From an uncultured delta proteobacterium (GTDB taxonomy: Bacteria; Desulfobacterota; Syntrophorhabdia; Syntrophorhabdales; Syntrophorhabdaceae): 7,601 nt of DNA. This document shows positions 1 to 6,598 of the stretch, piece by piece. Location of the stretch: assembly GCA_903872255.1 (NCBI GenBank), contig CAIQJW010000311.1:1-7601 (forward strand), in the 5' to 3' direction. The notes beneath the pieces were generated by a model. That model was not told the origin of the DNA. It ran no database searches and was given only the letters and a program-made list of their open reading frames with translations. Each line of letters starts with the position of its first letter. Position 1 is the stretch's first letter. The position numbers and the translations under genes were made by a program.

Positions 1-12
1 ATTACAATTTCC

Positions 13-147
13 CCGTCATTCCGGTGCTTGACACCGGAATCCAAGGTTTGGCTTTTATGTAACTTTCTGAGTGCTCACAACATTTAAGTACGGAAACTAT
101 TGTAGAAACAGAACCTTGGATCCCGGCGTCAAGCGCCGGGATGACGG
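13..147. repeat. Nested palindromic repeat element (MITE-like)
   Basis: Two 36-bp arms (13-48 and 112-147) are inverted copies matching at 32 of 36 positions, separated by 63 bp of AT-richer DNA. Each arm is itself a hairpin with a 9-bp stem: 18-26 with 32-40 (loop CTTGA), and 120-128 with 134-142 (loop TCAAG). The four differences between arms fall as two compensated base pairs, so both hairpins stay perfect. No ORF in it looks coding. Similar GTCATTCCGG...-type palindromes are common dispersed elements in proteobacterial genomes; that this is one of them is inference. It lies downstream of the leftward operon and could also serve as an RNA terminator or stabiliser. Confidence 0.75.
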
Positions 148-161
148 ACAGAGTGAGAGAT

Positions 162-243
162 GCCTTACGCCTTACGCCTTACGCCTTACGCCTTACGCCT
201 TACGCCTTACGCCTTACGCCTTACGCCTTACGCCTTACGCCTT
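162..243. repeat. Heptanucleotide tandem array, 11.7 copies
   Basis: Eleven perfect copies of GCCTTAC run from 162 to 238, followed by a partial GCCTT to 243. On the minus strand the unit reads GTAAGGC. The array overlaps the 3' end of the phosphatidylinositol-phosphate synthase gene and provides its last four codons (RRKA) and its TAA stop. On the plus strand three units translate as ALRLTPY in an endlessly open frame, which explains two spurious plus-strand ORFs here. Perfect identity of all copies suggests recent expansion by slippage. Confidence 0.97.
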
Positions 244-818
244 GTTTCTCTCCACACATGCACTATCCTCTGAATGACCGTGACGTGCGTAAGCACAGCC
301 AGGATAATGACGATATAATTGAGGAGAAACGGTATGAAAAGACCCACGAGAAGGAAGAGCGTGCGCTCCGGGCGCTCCAGGATGCCGGTCTTGCATGATA
401 TTGATGCGGCTTCGGCGCGTGCTCTGGCGTAGGGTATCAGGGCACATCCGATGGCGGCGATAAAACCGGCCAATGCATGATCGAACTGGTTGTGCCGGAC
501 ATAAACGAATATGATGGCCCCCATAACCGACAGGTCCGTGTACCTGTCGAGGACCGAATCAAAGAAGCCCCCGAATTGGGTCACCCGGCCCGATCCCCGC
601 GCGATCGCGCCGTCAAGGATATCGAGAAAACCCGCAACGAGGAGAGATACTGCCCCGAGCACAGGGTGTTCGAAAAAAATGAGGAACGCGGCCAGAAAAC
701 CGAACAGTGCTCCGGCTATGGTTATCGTATTTGGTGCGACAAATGTGTTTCTGAAAATAAAGCGATACACCGAGATAAAAACGGGGTCAAGCCGGTGACC
801 TATCTTTGGGCCAATCAC
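228..818 (-). CDS. pgsA: Phosphatidylinositol phosphate synthase (CDP-alcohol phosphatidyltransferase)
   Basis: This is a 196-aa integral membrane enzyme expected to join CDP-diacylglycerol and inositol phosphate into phosphatidylinositol phosphate, releasing CMP. The family signature D66xxDGxxAR(x8)G(x3)D87(x3)D91 is complete; its aspartates bind the divalent metals. The following stretch YARARAEA (130-137) and KTGILERPER (143-152), and the C-terminal QR..HVW, closely resemble mycobacterial PgsA1. That favours inositol phosphate over glycerol phosphate or serine as acceptor. Several hydrophobic segments fit the usual six-helix fold. The GTG start at 816-818 is preceded by AAGGTG at about 7 nt; this ribosome binding site overlaps the ino1 TAA, and the intergenic gap is 9 bp, so translation is probably coupled. 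The substrate supplier ino1 lies directly upstream, which strengthens the call. The C-terminus runs into the heptamer array. Confidence 0.9.
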   Translation of the reverse strand: MIGPKIGHRLDPVFISVYRFIFRNTFVAPNTITIAGALFGFLAAFLIFFEHPVLGAVSLLVAGFLDILDGAIARGSGRVTQFGGFFDSVLDRYTDLSVMGAIIFVYVRHNQFDHALAGFIAAIGCALIPYARARAEAASISCKTGILERPERTLFLLVGLFIPFLLNYIVIILAVLTHVTVIQRIVHVWRETRRKA

Positions 819-827
819 ACCGGCACC

Positions 828-1919
828 TTACCGGGATCTTTCGCCCCGGATAAACTCTTCGACCATGGCTCGGGCCGTTTCATCGGGGAATTGCCTGATC
901 GGGTGCTTCATCGTATATGCCGATATTGACTCCAGGACTCCCCCGATTCCCCTGTCGCGGGCAACCTTGCAGCACCGTATCGCATCGATGATAACTCCCC
1001 CGCTGTTCGGCGAGTCTTCGACGGAAAGCCTCAATTCGCAATTGATGGGAATATCTCCGAAGATCCTGCCCTCAAGCCGCATGAAGCAGACCTTGTTGTC
1101 TTTTTGCCAGGGAACATAATCGGATGGGCCGATATGTATATTATCCGCCGGGATCGGTACATCAATATTCGACTGGACCGCTTCGGTCTTCGATATCTTT
1201 TTAGATGTCAGCCTTTCCCGGTTGAGCATGTTGAGAAAATCGGTATTGCCGCCGGTATTCAACTGGTACGTGTTGTCGAGCTTCACGCCGCGGTCGTTGA
1301 AAAGCTTTGCAAGCGTCCGGTGGATAATGGTTGCCCCGATCTGGGATTTCACGTCATCGCCTATGACCGGTATCCCCTTTTCTTCAAACCGGCGCGCCCA
1401 TGAATCATCGGAGGCGATAAAAACGGGTATGCAGTTAATAAGGCTCACGCCTTTTTCGAGGCACGCCTCAGCGTAAAAACGCGCCGCCTTTTCAGAGCCT
1501 ACCGGAAGATAATTGAGGAGAATATCGATCTTTTGATCCTCTAGAACAGCCGCGACATTTACCGGCGCGGCACGGGAAACGACGAATGTACTCTGGGGCG
1601 GGTACTGCTGCATGTGGGGTGCCACGCCGTCTAAAACGTGGCCCATAAGGACCGTTACCCCGGTTGCCGGGATATTGGATTCGATGGTCTTTGTACAATT
1701 CGGAGGAGCGAATATCGCTTCTTCAAGAGGTCTGCCGACCTTGCGTTCATCAATATCGAAGGCCGCTGCGATCTTTATATCTCCGGGCTCATATCCGCAA
1801 ATATCATGGTGCATGAGCCCTACGGCTTCCTTGTTCTGGCGGGCATAGTGGAAGATACCCTGTATCAGCGAGCTTGCACAGTTCCCCACACCGGCAACGG
1901 CAACACGAATCTCGGACAT
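828..1919 (-). CDS. ino1: Inositol-3-phosphate synthase
   Basis: A 363-aa cytosolic NAD-dependent enzyme that isomerises glucose-6-phosphate to 1D-myo-inositol 3-phosphate, the first committed step to inositol lipids. It is the short actinobacterial/archaeal form (M. tuberculosis Ino1 is about this length), not the longer eukaryotic one. Recognisable motifs in order are the Rossmann GVGNCASS (10-17), NYLPVGSEKA (136-145), IGDDVKSQIGATI (186-198), NTGGNTDFLN (221-230) and EDSPNSGGVIIDAIR (301-315). The last three form the active site and dimer core in the family. The ATG at 1917-1919 has AAGGAG five bases upstream, a strong ribosome binding site. The 63-bp gap to the fumarase beta gene could hold a separate promoter, but I see no convincing one. 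The next gene uses inositol phosphate, so the pair forms a pathway cassette. Confidence 0.95.
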   Translation of the reverse strand: MSEIRVAVAGVGNCASSLIQGIFHYARQNKEAVGLMHHDICGYEPGDIKIAAAFDIDERKVGRPLEEAIFAPPNCTKTIESNIPATGVTVLMGHVLDGVAPHMQQYPPQSTFVVSRAAPVNVAAVLEDQKIDILLNYLPVGSEKAARFYAEACLEKGVSLINCIPVFIASDDSWARRFEEKGIPVIGDDVKSQIGATIIHRTLAKLFNDRGVKLDNTYQLNTGGNTDFLNMLNRERLTSKKISKTEAVQSNIDVPIPADNIHIGPSDYVPWQKDNKVCFMRLEGRIFGDIPINCELRLSVEDSPNSGGVIIDAIRCCKVARDRGIGGVLESISAYTMKHPIRQFPDETARAMVEEFIRGERSR

Positions 1920-1982
1920 TGCATCTCCTTATATTTATCTTTCTCTTACGAATGTATGTCCTAATATCCTAAAAGGATAGGC

Positions 1983-2555
1983 TCAGCGCCTGTAACGTTC
2001 TATGCCGGCCTCATAGAGATCGTTGCCAAAAATGTCATTAATGACAAATAGCGGCATGTCCTTTACCTCAAGCCTCATGACAGCCTCCGGCCCAAGGTCC
2101 TCATAAGCAATGACATCTGCAGCGACAACCGTGCGGGCCAAGAGCGCGCCGGCCCCTCCCGTCGCTCCAAAATAGAGTGACTTGTGTTCTTTAAGCGCCT
2201 TCTTTACAGCTTCGGAACGCTTACCCTTCCCTATCATACCCTTCAAACCGAGAGATATCAACCCCGGTGCATAAGAATCCATGCGTGAACTGGTCGTAGG
2301 GCCGCACGAGCCTATGACCTTTCCGGGGGGAGCGGGGGCAGGACCGCAATAATAAATAACCTGTCCCTTTATGTCGAACGGCAATTTTCCGCCCGCTTCG
2401 AGTGTCTCGGAAAACCGTTTGTGCGCAGCGTCCCGGGCAGTGTAGATAAAACCGGAAAGCAGGACCTTGTCCCCCGCTTTCAGCGAAGCGGTCACGGCAT
2501 CCGACAGGGGTGTCTCTATCTTTTTTATGGCGTCGTTCCCGGTTTTAGCTGTCAT
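1983..2555 (-). CDS. Class I fumarate hydratase, beta subunit
   Basis: A 190-aa small subunit of the two-subunit, iron-sulfur fumarase, equivalent to the C-terminal domain of single-chain class I fumarases. It helps form the active site for reversible hydration of fumarate to malate. Family motifs are GFIYTARDAAHKR (35-47), YYCGPAP (68-74), GSCGPTTSSRMD (82-93) and FGATGGAGALLA (129-140). I chose the ATG at 2553-2555: its ATGA overlaps the alpha-subunit TGA, and GGGAGG lies seven bases upstream. A start 11 codons earlier (2588) would overlap alpha more and lacks these signals. L-tartrate dehydratase and related hydro-lyases share this fold, but the adjacent malic enzyme argues for fumarase. 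The stop lies 63 bp before ino1. Confidence 0.92.
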   Translation of the reverse strand: MTAKTGNDAIKKIETPLSDAVTASLKAGDKVLLSGFIYTARDAAHKRFSETLEAGGKLPFDIKGQVIYYCGPAPAPPGKVIGSCGPTTSSRMDSYAPGLISLGLKGMIGKGKRSEAVKKALKEHKSLYFGATGGAGALLARTVVAADVIAYEDLGPEAVMRLEVKDMPLFVINDIFGNDLYEAGIERYRR

Positions 2556-3391
2556 AGAACGGCCTCCCTCATCCTGTGTGCGTGACATTGGATATTGATT
2601 GCCACAGGCAGTGACGCAAGATGACAGGGAGCCATCTTTATATGGACGTCAAGAGCGGTTATCGTACCCCCGTACCCTTGAGGGCCGATACCCGTTTTGT
2701 TTATCGCGTCAAGCATTGCCAACTCGAGGTCTGCCATCTCGGCATCCGTGTTTCGTTCCCCGACAGGCACCATAAGCGCTTCTTTGGACAGTAACGCGGA
2801 CATTTCAAAATTCCCCCCGATCCCGACACCCACTGTAATGGGGGGGCACGGGTTCGGTCCGCCTTTCAGAACCATTTCGAGGATAAACGCCATAACGCCC
2901 TCTTTACCCTGCGAGGGGGTGAGCATGCGGACCTCACCGTAATTTTCGCTCCCGCCTCCCTTTGGCAGGACGGTGATCTTGAGTTTATCCCCGGGAATTA
3001 TCTTCGTATGAATGATCGGCGGTGTGTTGTCTCCCGTATTCTTTCTTGTAAAAGGATGACAGCATGATTTTCTCAAGAATCCGTTGCGGTATGCCCGCCG
3101 GACACCTTCTGCAATTGCCTCTGTCAGGTCACCGCCTGCAATATGCACATCCTGGCCGATCTCGAGAAAGGTCACAGCGAGTCCCGTATCCTGGCATATG
3201 GGCATCTTCTCTTCCCTTGCCAGGTCGGCATTCTTAAGAAGTTCGCGGAGCACTTCCTTGCCGACGGGCGATTCTTCCTCATCTATCGCCTTTTTGATCG
3301 CGGTATACATATTCTCCGAAAGGTTAAGGTTCGCATCGATGAATAAACTCTCCACCGTAGAAATAATGTCATTAATATGGATCTCGCGCAT
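2552..3391 (-). CDS. Class I fumarate hydratase, alpha subunit
   Basis: A 279-aa large subunit carrying the [4Fe-4S] cluster of the oxygen-sensitive fumarase. Probable cluster ligands are C66 (in CQDTG, 66-70), C182 (in NPCPPITVG) and C269 (in NIQCHAHR); this spacing fits the three-cysteine pattern of two-subunit anaerobe enzymes. Other family motifs are RKNTGDNTPP (116-125) and PKGGGSEN (143-150). Length is normal for a separate alpha subunit, the C-terminal domain being the next gene. The ATG at 3389-3391 has a modest AAGG about nine bases upstream, and the gap to the malic enzyme stop is 11 bp. The reaction is fumarate + water to (S)-malate. An L-tartrate dehydratase alpha subunit (TtdA-like) is the main alternative, less likely given the malic enzyme next door. 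Confidence 0.93.
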   Translation of the reverse strand: MREIHINDIISTVESLFIDANLNLSENMYTAIKKAIDEEESPVGKEVLRELLKNADLAREEKMPICQDTGLAVTFLEIGQDVHIAGGDLTEAIAEGVRRAYRNGFLRKSCCHPFTRKNTGDNTPPIIHTKIIPGDKLKITVLPKGGGSENYGEVRMLTPSQGKEGVMAFILEMVLKGGPNPCPPITVGVGIGGNFEMSALLSKEALMVPVGERNTDAEMADLELAMLDAINKTGIGPQGYGGTITALDVHIKMAPCHLASLPVAINIQCHAHRMREAVL

Positions 3392-3402
3392 GCCGGTATA
3401 CC

Positions 3403-4749
3403 TTATTCTTCGTAAGGCGCTATAATGCCTTTCTCCATGAGGATCCCCAGTTCATCCTGGGCCCTGCGTATCTTGCTGGCGGCCATATTGTAGAGCTCCT
3501 TCTCATCTATGGTCAAACGGGCAACTCCCTGCTTCATGGCCATTTTCGCCACGGCAACAGCCTCCCTCGGAAATACCTCCCATTCACTCATCGTGGGAAG
3601 AAGGCGGTCTTCATGAAGGCCTGTATCTTCAGCGAACCGGGCGAGCTCGTATGCGGCTGCAATGCACATCTCGTCGGTTATCGTGCGCGCCATAACGTCA
3701 AGGGTACCCCGGAAAATGGCGGGAAAACCGACCGAGTTGTTCACCTGGTTCGGAAAATCACTCCTGCCCGTCGCCACGATCCGGGCGCCCGCCTCTTTCG
3801 CATCCCAGGGCCACATCTCGGGTACCGGGTTCGCGCAGACAAACACGATCGCGTTGTCCGCCATCGAAGCGACCCAGTCTTTCTCGATGACATCGGGACC
3901 TGATTTTGACAGGGCTATCAGGACATCCTGTCCTTTAAGGGCGGCCGCAGCGTCACCGTCCCGATTTTCGCCGTTTGTTGTCTGGGCAAGCTCAAGCTTT
4001 TCTCTGTAATTGGGCTTTATATCGTCGCGCTTCCGGTTGAGTATGCCTTTGCTGTCAACAACAATTATTTTCTTCGGGTCTGCGCCGGCCTTGATCAGCA
4101 TCCGGACAATACAGACATTTGCCGCACCTATGCCGATCATTGTAATTTTTGCATCTTCGATCTTCTTGCCAACGATCTTGAGCGCATTGACGAGACCGGC
4201 GAGCGTCACGGCGGCCGTACCCTGCTGATCGTCGTGCCAGACAGGTATGGGCGATTCAGCCCGTAATTTTTCCAGTATGTAAAAACATTTCGGGCTTTCG
4301 ATATCTTCGAGATTGATCCCGCCAAACACGGGGGCGATCAGCTTAACGGTCCGTATTATTTCATCCGGGTCCTTCGTGTCGAGGCATATCGGAAAGGCAT
4401 CAACCCCGCCGAGATATTTGAATAAGAGCGCCTTCCCTTCCATGACGGGCAACCCCGCCATGGGGCCGATATCGCCAAGACCAAGAACGCGGGTCCCATC
4501 GCTCACTATGCCGACCATATTTCCCTTGTTCGTGTATTCGTATACCTTTTCAGGATGTTTACTGATCTCCTTGCAGGGTTCGGCTACACCCGGCGTGTAC
4601 CAGATCGCAAAATCATTGATGTCCCTTATAACGCACTTCGGAATCACTTCTATTTTTCCCTTATAGAACGGGTGCATTTTCATGGCATCGAGAGCAGGCT
4701 TGCGGGCCTTTTCAAGCAGTTCTTCCTTGGTGACTCTTTGATCGCTCAC
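3403..4749 (-). CDS. Malic enzyme, NAD(P)-dependent, oxaloacetate-decarboxylating
   Basis: A 448-aa cytosolic enzyme of the short bacterial type without a phosphotransacetylase-like tail. It converts malate to pyruvate and CO2 while reducing NAD(P). Seen in order: YTPGVAEPC with catalytic Tyr51; EGKALLFK with general-base Lys106; NLEDIESPKCF, whose E148/D149 bind metal; HDDQQGTA (172-179) with a further metal Asp; a Rossmann GIGAAN (206-211) followed by VVDSKG, where an Asp after the second strand hints at NAD; then CANPVPE and NQVNNSVGFP. I chose the GTG at 4747-4749 because AGGAGG sits exactly six bases upstream. The in-frame ATG at 4764 would place that sequence inside the coding region (ATGAGGAGG...) and has no ribosome binding site itself. 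With the fumarase it links fumarate, malate and pyruvate. Cofactor preference cannot be settled by eye. Confidence 0.94.
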   Translation of the reverse strand: MSDQRVTKEELLEKARKPALDAMKMHPFYKGKIEVIPKCVIRDINDFAIWYTPGVAEPCKEISKHPEKVYEYTNKGNMVGIVSDGTRVLGLGDIGPMAGLPVMEGKALLFKYLGGVDAFPICLDTKDPDEIIRTVKLIAPVFGGINLEDIESPKCFYILEKLRAESPIPVWHDDQQGTAAVTLAGLVNALKIVGKKIEDAKITMIGIGAANVCIVRMLIKAGADPKKIIVVDSKGILNRKRDDIKPNYREKLELAQTTNGENRDGDAAAALKGQDVLIALSKSGPDVIEKDWVASMADNAIVFVCANPVPEMWPWDAKEAGARIVATGRSDFPNQVNNSVGFPAIFRGTLDVMARTITDEMCIAAAYELARFAEDTGLHEDRLLPTMSEWEVFPREAVAVAKMAMKQGVARLTIDEKELYNMAASKIRRAQDELGILMEKGIIAPYEE

Positions 4750-4793
4750 GAGACGCCTCCTCATCGTTCAATTCGTAATTGTGTCGACATTTT

Positions 4794-4799
4794 ATTATA
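4794..4799 (-). promoter_or_regulatory. Probable -10 of the malic enzyme operon
   Basis: The minus strand reads TATAAT, a perfect sigma-70-type -10, about 45 bases before the GTG start. A leader of roughly 38 nt would follow. No good TTGACA lies at 16-18 bp; the -35 position falls inside the AGTAAAG heptamers, which read CTTTACT on this strand. The -10 alone could be chance in AT-rich DNA. Confidence 0.5.
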
Positions 4800-4804
4800 A
4801 AGAC

Positions 4805-4864
4805 AGTAAAGAGTAAAGAGTAAGGAACAAGGAGTCTCCCCCGCTCTCCTTACTCCTTACTCCT
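4805..4864. repeat. Second heptamer cluster arranged as an inverted repeat
   Basis: The left part has AGTAAAG, AGTAAAG, AGTAAGG and a degenerate AACAAGG in tandem (4805-4832). The right part has CCTTACT twice plus CCT (4848-4864), the same heptamer on the other strand. Bases 4819-4834 pair with 4846-4861 at 14 of 16 positions around an 11-base loop. The unit AGTAAGG differs by one base from the unit of the array at 162-243 (CGTAAGG in the same sense). It lies between two divergent promoters. Confidence 0.85.
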
Positions 4865-4886
4865 CGCTTCCCTTTTACTGATTCAA

Positions 4887-4915
4887 TTGACAAAGGCCTT
4901 AAAATTGGTTATTTT
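4887..4915 (+). promoter_or_regulatory. Promoter for the tRNA
   Basis: A perfect -35 TTGACA (4887-4892) is followed after 17 bp by TATTTT (4910-4915, four of six consensus bases). Transcription would start near 4922, giving a 5' leader of about five bases before the tRNA. TATAAC at 4915-4920 is a better -10 by sequence, but the spacing of 22 bp is too long. Confidence 0.65.
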
Positions 4916-4926
4916 ATAACAAAATT

Positions 4927-4999
4927 GGGCCCATAGCTCAGCTGGAAGAGCCACCGGCTCATAACCGGTAGGTCCTTGGTTCGAACCCAAGTGGGCCCA
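4927..4999 (+). tRNA. tRNA-Met (CAU), elongator type
   Basis: A full cloverleaf folds by eye. The acceptor GGGCCCA pairs perfectly with TGGGCCC, with U8-A9 between arms. The D arm is GCTC/GAGC with GG in the loop. The anticodon stem ACCGG/CCGGT holds the loop CTCATAA with anticodon CAT (4960-4962). The variable loop is AGGTC, the T arm is CTTGG-TTCGAAC-CCAAG, and the discriminator is A. CCA is not encoded. The G1-C72 pair rules out the initiator tRNA. Elongator Met is most likely; a lysidine-modified Ile2 tRNA shares the CAU anticodon and cannot be fully excluded. The opposite strand of this gene translates to a spurious peptide. Confidence 0.96.
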
Positions 5000-5053
5000 T
5001 TGAAAATGTGAATGGTGAAAAAATTTCTCATAGAACGGGTTATTAACTAGTGA

Positions 5054-5094
5054 AGAGGGGGTGTGCCAACGGGTACACCCCCTCTCATTTTTTT
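5054..5094 (+). terminator. Strong intrinsic terminator after the tRNA
   Basis: AGAGGGGGTGT (5054-5064) pairs perfectly with ACACCCCCTCT (5075-5085). The stem can be extended inwards by a G-U and two C-G pairs to leave an AACG loop. Seven T residues follow at 5088-5094. This is a textbook Rho-independent terminator for the tRNA transcript. The last T is immediately followed by GGAGG, the ribosome binding site of the next gene, so the hairpin may also act as an attenuator for that gene. Confidence 0.92.
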
Positions 5095-5106
5095 GGAGGC
5101 AACGCA

Positions 5107-5817
5107 TTGGAGCACGAACTCGAAACTCTTTTTGAAGCGCAGAAAATTGAAACCCTGATCATGGAGGGTGAACAGAAACTTCTTCAGGCACCGAAGCGGC
5201 TTAAACAAATGGAAGGGGAGTTGCTTGCGGTGCGTCAGAAAATCGACAAGGAAAGCGAAATCATCGACGAGTTGGAAAAAGAACGGCGCAAGAAAGAAAA
5301 AGAGCTCGAAGTAGAAAAAGACAGGATAAAAAAACTTGAAGTAAAGCTCTGCGATGTAAAAACGAACAAGGAGTACCAGGCCCTTTTAAAGGAGATCGAG
5401 GCTGCGAAAGGAGCCAATGACCGTACCGAAGAAGATATCCTCGTCCTTATGGACAAGGTAGAGGACTTGAGGAAGGATTATGACAGCTCAAGCGTTCATC
5501 TCGAAGATCTTGAAAAGGACTCCGAGACGGAAAGGACGGTAATCAACAAAGAAATAAAATCCATGGATGCAATAATTGCAAAGCTCACCCAGGAACGTGA
5601 CAATCTTCTGTCCGTCGTGAGCGAGAACTTACGGAACATTTACGGCATTCTCAGGGAAAAGCGCGGAGGCGTCGCGGTCACAAATATCCGGAACGGGGTA
5701 TGTCAAGGCTGTAATATGAATATTCCGCCACAGCTTTTTATCGAAGTAACGAAGAACAAATCGCTCATCCAGTGCCCGAGTTGTAATCGCATCCTCTTTT
5801 TCCGAGAAAACGATTAA
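5107..5817 (+). CDS. Coiled-coil C4 zinc-ribbon protein (DUF164 / CdsZ-like family)
   Basis: A 236-aa soluble protein. Residues about 1-180 are charged heptad-like helices (strings of E, K, R, D with periodic L/I), expected to form a long antiparallel coiled coil. The family hallmark KTNKEYQALLKEIE lies at 85-98. The C-terminus holds a zinc ribbon with C199xxC202 and C223xxC226. Family members include chlamydial CT398/CdsZ and Helicobacter HP0958; proposed roles involve protein or RNA binding and secretion or flagellar systems, and the role here is unknown. The TTG at 5107-5109 is chosen as start because GGAGG (5095-5099) is seven bases upstream. The GTG at 5050 would translate through the terminator hairpin. 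It overlaps RNase HI by one base (TAATG). A zinc-ribbon/RNase H pairing also occurs in mycobacteria (Rv2229c-Rv2228c), suggesting a conserved link. Confidence 0.9.
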   Translation: MEHELETLFEAQKIETLIMEGEQKLLQAPKRLKQMEGELLAVRQKIDKESEIIDELEKERRKKEKELEVEKDRIKKLEVKLCDVKTNKEYQALLKEIEAAKGANDRTEEDILVLMDKVEDLRKDYDSSSVHLEDLEKDSETERTVINKEIKSMDAIIAKLTQERDNLLSVVSENLRNIYGILREKRGGVAVTNIRNGVCQGCNMNIPPQLFIEVTKNKSLIQCPSCNRILFFREND

Positions 5818-6209
5818 TGCAGTGGCATATCAATGTTGACGGCGCATCCTCGGGAAATCCCGGAAGGTCGGGCGCAGGCATCGTAGCGCGCGATAAAGAC
5901 GGGAACATTACCCTCTCAAAAAGCATCTTCCTCGGTGAGATGACAAACAATATGGCCGAATACGAGGCGCTCCTCATTGCCCTCAATGATGCTGTCCGGA
6001 ATTCTGTAAAAGAGGTCACTGTCTATACTGATTCGCAGCTGGTCGCCAACCAGGTCAACGGGGTGTACAAGATCAAGAACATGACCCTTTTTCAGTATGT
6101 GAAAAAAATAAGACAAACCATAAGCAATTTCGACTATTTTGCGATAAGCTATATTCCGCGTGAACAGAATCGGGAAGCCGATAAACTTGCGAAGGATGCC
6201 ATATTAAAA

Positions 6210-6215
<6 letters not shown>
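5817..6215 (+). CDS. rnhA: Ribonuclease HI family protein
   Basis: A 132-aa enzyme predicted to cut the RNA strand of RNA-DNA hybrids. All four DEDD metal-binding residues are visible: D8 in NVDGASSGNPG, E48 in NNMAEYEA, D72 in YTDSQL and D122 in PREQNREADKLA. The protein lacks the basic handle loop of E. coli RNase HI, placing it with the short Rv2228c-N-terminal/YpdQ-like group. The ATG overlaps the zinc-ribbon stop by one base (TAATG), so expression depends on the upstream gene. Its final codons (ATA TTA AAA GGG TAG) lie within the extended first helix of rnpB, so the gene's 3' end and the structured RNA overlap. Confidence 0.94.
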
Positions 6216-6567
<352 letters not shown>

Positions 6568-6598
6568 TTTTAATATGCAGATCAATTGAGGGAACGTT

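Noticed and set aside
162..243. Possible CRISPR array from the regular repeats
   Set aside because: The units are 7 bp, directly tandem and without spacers.
71..398. Two plus-strand ORFs with (ALRLTPY)n repeats that could look like a repeat protein
   Set aside because: The repeat comes from the 7-bp array read in three frames. Both ORFs lie antisense to, or outside, the real lipid synthase gene and have no ribosome binding site.
477..929. A 150-aa plus-strand ORF opposite pgsA and ino1
   Set aside because: It spans the junction of two well-supported minus-strand genes, has no recognisable domain, and is best explained as a shadow frame.
1965..1979. Short hairpin TATCCT-AAA-AGGATA between fumarase beta and ino1
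   Set aside because: Only six mostly A-T pairs and no T-run on the minus strand, so it is too weak to call a terminator between the genes.
4883..5107. A 74-aa minus-strand ORF containing LGSNQGPTGYEPVALPAELWA
   Set aside because: It is the antisense translation of the tRNA gene, a common spurious annotation; it has no ribosome binding site and also runs across the terminator hairpin.
6150..6155. TATATT as a possible -10 for rnpB within rnhA
   Set aside because: The -35 at suitable spacing (TTTCGA) is poor and the start would be about 48 bases before the mature RNA; this is not enough to call a promoter.
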